From: JBCDKH01 sp964388485
Lineage (GTDB): Bacteria; Planctomycetota; Phycisphaerae; Tepidisphaerales; Tepidisphaeraceae
NCBI GenBank assembly: GCA_964388485.1
Contig: CAYMAS010000004.1
Span: 1 to 64,000 of the forward strand
Direction of reading: 5' to 3'
Length of the DNA: 64,000 nucleotides
Shown here: positions 17,711 to 25,082 of the stretch, in pieces
How positions within the stretch are numbered: the first letter of the stretch is position 1
Layout of the letters: each line of letters begins with the position of its first letter
The notes under the pieces: model-generated
Databases searched by the model: none
The model's input: the letters and a program-made list of their open reading frames with translations, nothing else
Told to the model about the DNA's origin: nothing
Translations under genes and position numbers: made by a program

Positions 17711-18316
17711 TCAATCCTTCGCCTTCGCGACACCGAGTTCCCGGGCTATCTCGTTGTCGAGCTTGTCGAGCTGGCTCATCTCCTGCTGTTCCTCCGCAAC
17801 GACGTCGGCTTCGATCATGCGGTCGATCTCCTCGTCACTGACGAGGTCGTCCCGCGCCGCCGGTGCTTCGTTGGCGGCACCCTGCTCCATCGCGTCGAGA
17901 AATAGGTCCATCCGCTCCTCCATGCTGCCGGCCTGCTGAACCGCACGCTCCCAGTCCGCCTGCGTCTTCGTCAGATCCAGTTCGCCGAAGGTCTTGCCGA
18001 TCTCTCGGGCGATCGTGTTCATGCCCTTGGCGAATTCCTGACTCGCCTCCGCCTGCTTCTGAACAAGCATCGCGTTCTTCATACTGAGCAGCTGTCGCTC
18101 AAGCATTTTCTTCACTGCCGCCGTCCGCTTCAGGCTGGCGCGGACAAATTGGTACTGCTGCTCATCGCCGACCTTCCGAGCGTGCCGAGCGTTCTTGAGG
18201 AAGTCCTCGCTGAATCGCTCCTGTTGCCGAATCGACCGCTCGATGCCGCGCAGTGCTTGGCGTAGCCGCATGTCCCGCTCGACCCGACGCTCGTCGCGAC
18301 TTTTGAAGAGACCCAT
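17711..18316 (-). CDS. ESCRT-III-like protein, CHMP1/CHMP2 type
   Basis: 201 residues, almost wholly helical. Basic alpha1 about residues 8-48, a break at KVGDEQ, long alpha2 about 53-112 with the ASLKRTAAVKKMLERQL and FAKGMNTIAREIGK segments, alpha3 DLTKTQADWERAVQQ at 114-128, alpha4 MEERMDLFLDAMEQ at 132-145, then acidic C-terminal helices (SDEEIDRMIEAD). This order, charge pattern and spacing match eukaryotic and archaeal CHMP1/2 as I know them, more closely than PspA/Vipp1, whose conserved N-terminal pattern is absent. Such proteins polymerise on membranes. It is last of the minus-strand cluster, 21 bp after the next ESCRT-like gene. Function is inferred. Confidence 0.72.
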   Translation of the reverse strand: MGLFKSRDERRVERDMRLRQALRGIERSIRQQERFSEDFLKNARHARKVGDEQQYQFVRASLKRTAAVKKMLERQLLSMKNAMLVQKQAEASQEFAKGMNTIAREIGKTFGELDLTKTQADWERAVQQAGSMEERMDLFLDAMEQGAANEAPAARDDLVSDEEIDRMIEADVVAEEQQEMSQLDKLDNEIARELGVAKAKD

Positions 18317-18337
18317 AGCGACACGCTACGAGATAAA

Positions 18338-18967
18338 TCACGCACCTGCCGCAGGCTCCGCAGGACCGCGACCCGCTGCCTTACGGCGTGTCGCCTCCTC
18401 CGCCTTCTCCAACGCTTCGTCCTCCTCCAGCTCGCCCTTATCAAGTTGATCCCACAGGTGCATCAGGTCTCCGCCAGCCTGATTGAGCTCGATGCCGTCG
18501 ATCGCCTCGCGGTCCGCCTCGCTACCGATTTCCAAAAGCTGATCCAGTCGCTCGCCATAAACCTCCTGGCCCACCGCGTCGCTCTCGAGCCAGCCGCTGA
18601 CCTTGGCCATGTCCCGGGCCGTGATGTTCAGCCGCCCCGTTCCGGCGCCGTTCTCCTGGTTCTCCCGCACCATCCTCAGCCGAGCGACCGTCATGAGCTC
18701 TTTGCTACGCAGGTTCAACTCTCGCGCCGCCATGAGTTGTTCCTGCGTCTTGAGCTCAAAATCCTGAGCCAGACTCCGCCGCAAGTCCGGCGAGCTTGAC
18801 TGCTTGCCCTGGCGAAAAATTTCGTGCTTGTTCTTGGCGATCTCGTCGACGCGCGTGAAGAGCTTGTCACGACGCTTCTTCAGAAGAATTTCCTCACGCC
18901 GCAACTCGCCCTTGGAGAGCTGGCTGAGCGTCTTGTTCCGCCCGAAAAGTCGATCGATGAGGGCCAT
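18338..18967 (-). CDS. Coiled-coil protein, probable second ESCRT-III-like subunit
   Basis: 209 residues. It opens with a short amphipathic stretch (MALIDRLFGR), then basic alpha1 ELRREEILLKKRRDKLFTRV and onward, a turn at QGKQSSSP, a long alpha2 (DLRRSLAQDFELKTQEQLMA to about 105), an alpha3/alpha4-like pair (RDMAKVSGWLESD, GERLDQLLEIGSE) and an acidic tail (DKGELEEDEALEKAEE). The layout resembles Snf7/CHMP4, though residue similarity is weaker than in the neighbour at 17711, so this call rests on topology and linkage. It lies 11 bp downstream of the 521-residue gene and 21 bp before the CHMP-like gene. Confidence 0.6.
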   Translation of the reverse strand: MALIDRLFGRNKTLSQLSKGELRREEILLKKRRDKLFTRVDEIAKNKHEIFRQGKQSSSPDLRRSLAQDFELKTQEQLMAARELNLRSKELMTVARLRMVRENQENGAGTGRLNITARDMAKVSGWLESDAVGQEVYGERLDQLLEIGSEADREAIDGIELNQAGGDLMHLWDQLDKGELEEDEALEKAEEATRRKAAGRGPAEPAAGA

Positions 18968-18978
18968 GCTGCTTTACC

Positions 18979-20544
18979 TCAGCCGGCTTCAGCCTGCTTC
19001 TGCTGCATCGGCTTCGCCGGCTCTGATGCCTCAGCCTCGGGTTCGGGCGTGACGACTGCTGTCGGCTGCGTCTTGGGAGCCACAGGAATCTCCCTCGCAA
19101 AGGCGGGCGCCTCGGCGGCGGGTTCTTCGGGCGTCGAAGCCAGCTCGTCGTAGATGGCCTGCTCCTCGGCAGACAATCCACCCGCCGCCGCGGCGACACC
19201 AGTCAACTCGTCCGCCATCTCGCTGCTAACCTGCAAGTCGGCGAGCACCTCCTCCGCCTTGGCGGCATCATCCGCCAGCTCGTCGACCGTCGGCAGCTTC
19301 CCGGCCGTGGTGCTCGACCGCGCCAGCTCCAAATTGTGGAGGTGCGAGCCGACAACATTGATCTGCTGGTTGATCACACCCACCGTCTGCCGCCGGCGGG
19401 CGATGTCCTTACGGAGCTGGACGAGCTGCGACGTGATCCGCCGGCGGAGGTTTTCGCTCTCGTCGCTCTTGAAGGCGACCATCATCTCCGCCTCACGCTC
19501 CTCGAGTCGGCTCATCTCGTCGTAGTGCCGATCCCGCTGCCGCGCTAATGCCGCCCGCTGCTCGGCAAGTTGGGCGATCCGCCGCTCCGCCGAGGCCGTT
19601 CCGCCGAACATGCGACGTAGGCGATCCATGACGGGTATCGTACCCGAAGCCGACGCCGACGCAGCGCTGCCTGTGGAGATGCTTTCATCGCGGAACAACA
19701 TCGACCCCCCGTCGACTCGCTTAATCCGCAACGGCTCACCCGCCCGACGCGACCACGCGGCCGCCGCTTGCTCGACCGCACCCAGCGGCAGCTTCGTCTC
19801 CTGCGCAATTCGATCCAAAGCGACGCCGCCCGTCAGTAAATCGACGCGTCGCTTCTCCAGCTCCTGCGACACCCGCGAGATCTGCTCGTCGGCCGTTTCA
19901 GGATTCAAAGCCTGCATCAGCATGGCCGCCGCGTCCGGGCCACTCGTCTGATACCCGCCGACGTCGTTCGGCTCGATCAGAATCGTCGGCGGCCCGTCTC
20001 TGAATTCCCGAGCCACCCGTCGCGCGTCCGGCGAAAAGCCGCTGCCGCTGAAGAGAATCAACGTCATCGGCCCGCCGAAGTCGCTTGGCGGAACGCTCGA
20101 ATCTCCCGGTGCCGGCAGCTCCTGAACCCGACGCCGAATCGCTTCACTCGTCATCGGCCGAAGCGGCTGGCTCTTCGCCAAGTCCTCCCAAGGCGGCAGC
20201 GAGGCGAAACGCACCTGACCGATCGGCTGACGAAATGCCATCAACACCTGGCGACCCAGCGACACGTCCAAGCCCGCCCCTTTCGGCATTGCGTCCTGTA
20301 GATCGAAGTCCGCCTGACCCGCCGAAACAAGGGCCTTCTTGACGTTCGCCCCCTGCGACCAGCGGCTGACCTTCGGCTGCGCGAGGTTCACCGGCTTGGG
20401 CCCCAGCAGCGTCGGGACAATGAAGTCGCGGCCTTGGATCAAGCTCACCACATGACCCACAACCCGCTGTTCTATCTCACGCTGACGACGTGCCGCCGCG
20501 ACGGCGTCTCGCACTGAAGTTTCGGTCGAGGCAGGGTCCGTCAT
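18979..20544 (-). CDS. Multi-domain protein: alpha/beta segment, winged helix, ESCRT-III-like C-terminus
   Basis: 521 residues from ATG 20544. N-terminal half unrecognised; residues about 160-200 (MTLILFSGSGFSPDARRVA, ILIEPNDVGG) form an alpha/beta unit reminiscent of Mrr-like folds. Residues about 230-285 read as a winged helix: VALDRIAQETKLPLGAVEQA then LRIKRVDGGSMLF as wing. From about 305 a coiled-coil unit starts (MDRLRRMFGG, AERRIAQLAEQRAALARQ, LVQLRKDIARRRQ) with an alpha3/4-like region (LPTVDELADDAAKAEEVLAD) and a Snf7-like acidic helix (LSAEEQAIYDELAS), then a Pro/Ala/Glu tail. Winged helix plus ESCRT-III is the CHMP7 plan. Its ATG overlaps the stop of a 45-residue gene (ATGA). Confidence 0.6.
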   Translation of the reverse strand: MTDPASTETSVRDAVAAARRQREIEQRVVGHVVSLIQGRDFIVPTLLGPKPVNLAQPKVSRWSQGANVKKALVSAGQADFDLQDAMPKGAGLDVSLGRQVLMAFRQPIGQVRFASLPPWEDLAKSQPLRPMTSEAIRRRVQELPAPGDSSVPPSDFGGPMTLILFSGSGFSPDARRVAREFRDGPPTILIEPNDVGGYQTSGPDAAAMLMQALNPETADEQISRVSQELEKRRVDLLTGGVALDRIAQETKLPLGAVEQAAAAWSRRAGEPLRIKRVDGGSMLFRDESISTGSAASASASGTIPVMDRLRRMFGGTASAERRIAQLAEQRAALARQRDRHYDEMSRLEEREAEMMVAFKSDESENLRRRITSQLVQLRKDIARRRQTVGVINQQINVVGSHLHNLELARSSTTAGKLPTVDELADDAAKAEEVLADLQVSSEMADELTGVAAAAGGLSAEEQAIYDELASTPEEPAAEAPAFAREIPVAPKTQPTAVVTPEPEAEASEPAKPMQQKQAEAG

Positions 20545-20678
20545 GTCGCGCAATCACCTTCAGCCACAGATGCGACCGGATGCCGCCGGAGCCGGACGAC
20601 GCAGATCAGGCCGACAATCGTCGCCCAACACCAGCCTGAAACCGAAAGCAGCACGATCGCCGTCTTCACTCGGCCCAT
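20541..20678 (-). CDS. Small membrane protein (45 residues)
   Basis: Short product with one hydrophobic helix (TAIVLLSVSGWCWATIVGLI) followed by a basic patch (RLRRH) and a short tail, so a single-pass protein with a probably cytoplasmic C-terminus. Support for a real gene is positional: its ATG 20678 lies inside the end of the 304-residue gene (a GTG at 20669 overlapping that stop is the alternative), and its TGA overlaps the ATG of the next gene, as expected for a coupled chain. There is no zinc ribbon. Function unknown; I infer a membrane partner of the ESCRT-like cluster. Confidence 0.55.
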   Translation of the reverse strand: MGRVKTAIVLLSVSGWCWATIVGLICVVRLRRHPVASVAEGDCAT

Positions 20679-21580
20679 GCTACGCGGCCGACCTTGCTGC
20701 CGCACGCCGGGCAGAACGCGGCATCTTCCGAAAGCTGCCCCTGGCACTTGGCATTCGGGCAGCCGCGATATCGGTTCGCCGGCTCCGGCAACTGAACCTC
20801 AGGCCGGTGCTTTGTCGTGTGGAGACGGAGGGACTTACGGATCGACCGAAGCGTCTTGCGGTCGTCGCCGGCGATGATCTGCCGGTTCGAGATGACCGCG
20901 ATGCTCAGCGGCAACGCCCACGTGAGGCCGACATATGCGACACCGGCTGCGAGCGTCGTCGGGACGACAGCGATGCCCCAGCGGAACCGCTGCGGCGGCA
21001 GCGGCTTGACGTCGTCAGGTGCCGCCTGATTCTGGACGAGCCTGGCGATTTTGTTTCCGGTCTTGCGATGCCGGTTGAAGCCCAGCCAAAGCGAGAGATA
21101 GGCCGTCGCAAGGCTGCCGAGAAAGAGGATCTGCCCCAGCGTCGGCTCGCCGCCGCGGAATGGGTCGACCAACCAGAGTCTCGAGATGGGCAACCCGTCG
21201 ATTAGCAGCATCCATCCCGCAGCTGAGACAGCGATAAGGCCGAGGAACCGGGCAGCGGCGGCACATCGGTTCGGCCACGCGTCTTCAGCCAACGATTCAA
21301 CCTCCGTCGCATCCCGGCCCTTGACCCGCAGCCATATCGCGACTTCATCAAACAGTGCGGTTCGCCATCGACTCGCAGTCGCTAGCCGAGATGCCATAGA
21401 CCAGATGGGGCCTACGCCTGCCGTCGCTAGTCCGAGCAGCAAGGTCGAGAAGACGCGGCCGCGAAGATTTGGCGGCACGGGTCGGTCGAGTGCTGTGAGC
21501 AATGCATGCTCCGATTCTGGCAACCGACGACCCGCGGGTCCCGCGGCGTCGTTCAAAATGTCGACCTGGAGATTCGACAT
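20666..21580 (-). CDS. Four-helix membrane protein with C-terminal zinc ribbon
   Basis: 304 residues. About four membrane helices are visible: FSTLLLGLATAGVGPIWSM, FLGLIAVSAAGWMLLIDGL, ILFLGSLATAYLSLWLGF and IAVVPTTLAAGVAYVGLTWA. The cytoplasmic C-terminus holds a zinc ribbon around residues 273-296 (GCPNAKCQG, then FCPACGSKVG) of the same design as in the two small membrane proteins upstream and in the kinase. The family is not known to me. It lies inside the minus-strand cluster and overlaps the 45-residue gene by 13 bp, so it is probably co-transcribed. Role inferred: a membrane platform that the ribbon links to other cluster proteins. Confidence 0.7.
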   Translation of the reverse strand: MSNLQVDILNDAAGPAGRRLPESEHALLTALDRPVPPNLRGRVFSTLLLGLATAGVGPIWSMASRLATASRWRTALFDEVAIWLRVKGRDATEVESLAEDAWPNRCAAAARFLGLIAVSAAGWMLLIDGLPISRLWLVDPFRGGEPTLGQILFLGSLATAYLSLWLGFNRHRKTGNKIARLVQNQAAPDDVKPLPPQRFRWGIAVVPTTLAAGVAYVGLTWALPLSIAVISNRQIIAGDDRKTLRSIRKSLRLHTTKHRPEVQLPEPANRYRGCPNAKCQGQLSEDAAFCPACGSKVGRVAWAE

Positions 21581-21614
21581 GAGACTTCAGGCACGTGCTC
21601 CCGGGTCGCGAGCT

Positions 21615-21926
21615 TCAACGTCGAACGCGTGCCGGGGCGGGTGCCCGCAGCAACTGCCGACCGCATCGCCGGCAGAAGACCGCACGGGACGGATTAAGTG
21701 ATCGGCAAACGGGATCCGGACACGGGCCGTAGCTCGTCGTGTTCGGCCGCTTGCGGTTGCTCCCGGGCCAGACGCCGAGCTTTAGGAGGGCCATGGCCAG
21801 CAACTTGAGGCCTATCCAGCCGATCCAGAAGACGAAGGCCAGAAAGAGCGTCGGCAGGAGCAGCACCATCATCTCCAAGCCAGTGGCGAGTGGCAGCGTC
21901 GAAATGGGAACAAAAAGATCGTTCAT
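21615..21926 (-). CDS. Small membrane protein with C-terminal zinc ribbon
   Basis: 103 residues: a hydrophobic hairpin of two helices (EMMVLLLPTLFLAFVFWIGW, LKLLAMALLKLGVW) followed by a Cys4 ribbon (GPCPDPVCRSLNPSRAVFC, then RRCGRQ) and a basic tail. ATG 21926 is preceded by a good AAGGAG about six bases upstream. The ribbon closely matches that of the 102-residue protein encoded just upstream, so the two may be paralogues differing in their membrane part. Function unknown; it sits between the kinase and the ESCRT-like genes. Confidence 0.75.
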   Translation of the reverse strand: MNDLFVPISTLPLATGLEMMVLLLPTLFLAFVFWIGWIGLKLLAMALLKLGVWPGSNRKRPNTTSYGPCPDPVCRSLNPSRAVFCRRCGRQLLRAPAPARVRR

Positions 21927-21944
21927 CGAGAAGCTCCTTCCAGA

Positions 21945-22253
21945 TCATGCCAGCGGCGACGGCAGCAGCCGGCCACAACGTCGGCAGAACCGAGCCGACG
22001 CCGGGTTCCCACAGCCGCAGCGGCGTTGCGGGCACGGCGTGCCGAGCGTCACCGGCTCGACCCGCGGCTCGCGCCCGATGCCCGTGATCTTCACCGGGGC
22101 CGTCACGATGAAACCGAAGACGCGGAACACGAAGTTAAGCGTCTTGAACGCTACCACCACGACCGCCGCAAGCACGCGGATCGTCACGCTTAGCACCACC
22201 ACAACGCAAGCACTGATCAGCAGCACTGAGAGGATGTAGATGGCGAAGTCCAT
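21945..22253 (-). CDS. Small membrane protein with C-terminal zinc ribbon
   Basis: 102 residues: a first helix (FAIYILSVLLISACVVVVLS), a second (VLAAVVVVAFKTLNFVFRVF), a VTAPVKITGIG linker and a Cys-rich end (GTPCPQRRCGCGNP, then FCRRCGRLL). This is the same plan as the protein encoded at 21615-21926. ATG 22253 is used; a GTG at 22277 would add eight residues and shorten the gap to the kinase gene. The 18-42 bp spacing to the kinase implies one transcript. Function unknown. Confidence 0.72.
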   Translation of the reverse strand: MDFAIYILSVLLISACVVVVLSVTIRVLAAVVVVAFKTLNFVFRVFGFIVTAPVKITGIGREPRVEPVTLGTPCPQRRCGCGNPASARFCRRCGRLLPSPLA

Positions 22254-22295
22254 GGAGTGATTCAGCCGGAGGCCCACAGGCGGAACGAGATGACT

Positions 22296-23375
22296 TCAGA
22301 GGCGGTCAGGTTTGTCCGAGAAGGTGGAGAGCACTGTCCCGCAGAACATGCAGAAGGCGTCGTCGGAAGCGGGAAAAGAGCCGCACTTGCCGCACCGACG
22401 GATCTTGTCGACGAGCTGCTTGCCGCACCGCATGCAGAACTGGTCGTGCGGATCGACGCCGCTGCCGCAGGCACCGCAGGTGCTGGCCATGATCGGCTTC
22501 GGCGTGGAACGACCCATCGGCGACAGTCGCTGACGATCGTGATCCAGCAGGGCGAGCAAGGCACTTGCCGAAGCGACACGGTTGTCGAGCCGGGCGTAGC
22601 TGCGGCGAAACGCTTCATCGAATTGTGACGGGACGTCCTCGACCAAATTGCTCGGCACATCTGTTCCGGCAGGCCGCTCGCCCGTGAGCATCTCGAACAG
22701 GAGCACGCCACATGCGTAGAGGTCAGCCCGCGCATCAACCATGCCGCCCGTCCGCTGCTCGGGAGCCATGTAGTCGAGGCTACCGGCGACGCGGGCGGCG
22801 GACGCGTCGTCCGTGGAGAAGACGATGCTGCCCGAGGTGCCAGTATCGGAATCTCCGAGGCCGAAGTCGGTGAGCTTGACGCTGCCGGGGCGAGAGAAGT
22901 CACCAGACGCCATCGCATCCTCGTGGACGAGGACGTTCTCCGGCTTGAGGTCGCGGTGGATGACGCCACGATCGTGCGCGTGCTCCAGACCCGCAAGCAC
23001 CTGCCGAAGCACATCGGCAGCACGCTTCGTATCGAGTCGGCCCCGACGCAGGACGTCACGCAAAGTCCCGCCGGGCACATACTCCATGACGAGGTACGGC
23101 TGTTCGGCAAACGGGTCGAAACCGATGGCACGAACCACGTTCGGATGGTCGAGCTTGTGAGCCGCCAGCCCCTCACGTCGCAGGGCGCGGACGTAACCCG
23201 CATCCCGCGGCAGCTTCACGGCGGCGGCTTGATCGGACCAAACGTGGTGCCGCGCCAGCCAGACGTCGCCAAACGAGCCATGGCCCAGCGGCTCTTGCAG
23301 CACCCATTCCGCGACCCGCAGGCCTGCCGCATCGCGGCGTGGAGGGATCGGGCTCTGCTCGGCTCTCTGGGGCAT
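22296..23375 (-). CDS. Serine/threonine protein kinase with two C-terminal zinc ribbons
   Basis: 359 residues, no membrane helix. It is a complete Hanks-type kinase: Gly loop GHGSFG at 31-36, catalytic Lys54 in AVKL, IHRDLKPEN at 139-147, DFG at 170-172, APE at 204-206. After the kinase core come two Cys4 ribbons, C300/C303/C314/C317 and C328/C331/C342/C345 (CGACG, FCMRCG, CGKCG, FCMFCG). The ATG has a strong TAAGGAGG upstream. It is the first gene of the tight part of the cluster and shares ribbon type with three membrane proteins downstream. I infer that it phosphorylates cluster proteins at the membrane. Confidence 0.93.
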   Translation of the reverse strand: MPQRAEQSPIPPRRDAAGLRVAEWVLQEPLGHGSFGDVWLARHHVWSDQAAAVKLPRDAGYVRALRREGLAAHKLDHPNVVRAIGFDPFAEQPYLVMEYVPGGTLRDVLRRGRLDTKRAADVLRQVLAGLEHAHDRGVIHRDLKPENVLVHEDAMASGDFSRPGSVKLTDFGLGDSDTGTSGSIVFSTDDASAARVAGSLDYMAPEQRTGGMVDARADLYACGVLLFEMLTGERPAGTDVPSNLVEDVPSQFDEAFRRSYARLDNRVASASALLALLDHDRQRLSPMGRSTPKPIMASTCGACGSGVDPHDQFCMRCGKQLVDKIRRCGKCGSFPASDDAFCMFCGTVLSTFSDKPDRL

Positions 23376-23545
23376 CGTGCCTCCTTACGGCAATGGGCGG
23401 GCGGACGGGGCAGTGGTCGGCGATGTCGAGCGTACCCGATGACGGCGTGGCTCGGCTAGGCAAAAGTTCCTGCTGCCGTCGCTTCAGAAACAACGAGAGG
23501 AACCTGATCATTACGCCGTTCCCACCCTGTATGTTCGGCGAATGA

Positions 23546-23941
23546 TCACCCGACGAGCTTGTCGGCAATCCAGTCGCACGCAAGCACGTTGTAAGCCGCA
23601 GCGAATAGTCCGCCGACGACGAAGAAGCCGACAGCAACGCCGCCGCCGACTCCGAAATCGAACATCCACCAGAGACCTAGAAGTTCCAGCAACGTGAGGA
23701 TTCCGACAAGTGCCGCCCCCGCTCCGTTGCTGTCCTGCCGTGCGATTTTCGCCACGACCCCGAAAAGAGCCCAAGGTGCGATCAGGACGACCAGCGTCCA
23801 AGCCATAACTTTGCCGCTGGCGGTGACGAAGGCGTCGCGTCCCTCGGGGCCCGCCTGCCAGAACGCGATGGCCGCGATGATGACGCACAACGCCACTACG
23901 CCGCCCGCAATCTTGCCGCCGATACCCTTGAGGAAGTCCAC
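23546..23941 (-). CDS. Membrane protein of unknown function (four helices)
   Basis: 131 residues with four hydrophobic segments: IAGGVVALCVIIAAIAFW, MAWTLVVLIAPWALFGVV, AALVGILTLLELLGLWWMF and VAVGFFVVGGLFAAAYNVL. No family recognised and no zinc ribbon. It lies on the same strand 170 bp upstream of the kinase and 10 bp after the pterin dehydratase gene, so it could belong to either unit; the wider gap to the kinase suggests a separate promoter for the cluster. Confidence 0.65.
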   Translation of the reverse strand: MDFLKGIGGKIAGGVVALCVIIAAIAFWQAGPEGRDAFVTASGKVMAWTLVVLIAPWALFGVVAKIARQDSNGAGAALVGILTLLELLGLWWMFDFGVGGGVAVGFFVVGGLFAAAYNVLACDWIADKLVG

Positions 23942-23951
23942 GGCTAGGACT

Positions 23952-24224
23952 CTACAACTCCGGCAGCCGCGAGATCGACTCGGCCAGGATCACGTCCTTC
24001 GCCGTGATGCCGCCCGCGTCGTGAGTCGTCAGCTTGATGCCGCACTTGTTGTAGCTCACAGCCAGATCCGGATGGTGATCGGCAGCATTGGCCAGATGCG
24101 CGACGGCGTTCACGAAGCTCATTGTCGCGTAGAAGTTCTTGAACCTGAATTCCCGCGTCAACTCTCGCCCCTGACGAACCCAGCCGACGGGCGTGTGGAG
24201 AAGGTCGTCGGTATTGTCGCTCAT
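23952..24224 (-). CDS. 4a-hydroxytetrahydrobiopterin dehydratase (PCD/DCoH)
   Basis: Dehydrates the carbinolamine form of pterins to recycle pterin cofactor; in bacteria it also accompanies molybdopterin-related enzymes. 90 residues, full length for the family, with the signature region HLANAADHHPDLAVSYN and LTTHDAGGITAKD, which carries the active-site histidines. ATG 24224 is clear. No aromatic hydroxylase gene is next to it. Confidence 0.92.
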   Translation of the reverse strand: MSDNTDDLLHTPVGWVRQGRELTREFRFKNFYATMSFVNAVAHLANAADHHPDLAVSYNKCGIKLTTHDAGGITAKDVILAESISRLPEL

Positions 24225-24268
24225 GGCTCAAGGTTACGCGGAGCCGTAGCTGCGTAGCGTGGCGACCC

Positions 24269-25072
24269 TTGCGTTGGATCATTGGCGACATCCACGGCAT
24301 GCTGGTTCCGCTGCGTCGGCTCATCGAGGCGGTTCGCCAAGAGGACGGCGACGCGACCTTTTGCTTCACCGGCGACTTTTGCGACCGAGGCCCAGACACG
24401 CGGGGCGTGGTCGATCTGCTGATCCCGATGCTCGCCAGCGGCGAAGCCAAAGCCGTCAGGGGCAACCATGATGAGACGTTCGACCTCGTCCTCAACGGCC
24501 AAGGCTATGCCAGCGGGCCGCAGATCGGGGGGAAGGTGACGGAGGCTCTCATCGGCGACATCGCTCGCATGTTTTGGAATGAGGGCCTGCCGGAGACGCT
24601 GGAAAGCTATGAGCCGGCGTTCAACGACACGTCCGGCGAGCTTGAAGACTGGCTGGCGGCGGTGCGGGCGGGCGTACCGACATCGCACAAACACTTTTTC
24701 CGGAACCTGCCCGCCTTCATCGATGAGGATGACTTCTTCGTGACCCACGCCAGTTGGCCGCCGGACTATCCGGATCGGGCCGACCTCCTGCTCCGCGATC
24801 CGCACCTGCGGCATGAGGCCTTGTGGGGCCGGTATACAGCAAAGCAGATCGCGATGCAGAAGACGTGGTCGAGACCGGGCTATTGCGGGCACACGCCCGT
24901 GGACAACTACCTCGGCAATCCGGATCTCATCCGCCGGCCGTCGACGGTCATCTTCGGCGAGTCGATCACGCTCGTCGACACGGCGGCTTTCACGATAAAC
25001 GGTTGCTTGTCCGCCGTCTGCCACGAGACGCGAGAGGTCCTGCAGGTCCACCATAGCGGCGAGTTGCTGTAG
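24269..25072 (+). CDS. Calcineurin-like metallophosphatase (PrpA/PrpB/ApaH type)
   Basis: 267 residues. Dimetal phosphoesterase motifs in order: IIGDIHG, FTGDFCDRGPDTRGV, VRGNHDE, a later FFVTHASWPP and YCGHTPVDN. This combination is seen in bacterial Ser/Thr and Tyr protein phosphatases and in diadenosine tetraphosphatases, so it could oppose the kinase encoded nearby or act on nucleotides. It starts at TTG 24269; no ATG fits before the GDIHG motif. Only 10 bp precede the next gene, gmhB, so the two are probably co-transcribed. Confidence 0.85.
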   Translation: MRWIIGDIHGMLVPLRRLIEAVRQEDGDATFCFTGDFCDRGPDTRGVVDLLIPMLASGEAKAVRGNHDETFDLVLNGQGYASGPQIGGKVTEALIGDIARMFWNEGLPETLESYEPAFNDTSGELEDWLAAVRAGVPTSHKHFFRNLPAFIDEDDFFVTHASWPPDYPDRADLLLRDPHLRHEALWGRYTAKQIAMQKTWSRPGYCGHTPVDNYLGNPDLIRRPSTVIFGESITLVDTAAFTINGCLSAVCHETREVLQVHHSGELL

Positions 25073-25082
25073 CCTCTCCGCT

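Noticed and set aside
17711..18316. Calling this protein PspA/Vipp1
   Set aside because: It lacks the conserved PspA N-terminal helix pattern and has alpha3/alpha4 and acidic C-terminal elements of CHMP/Snf7 instead; still, both belong to one superfamily.
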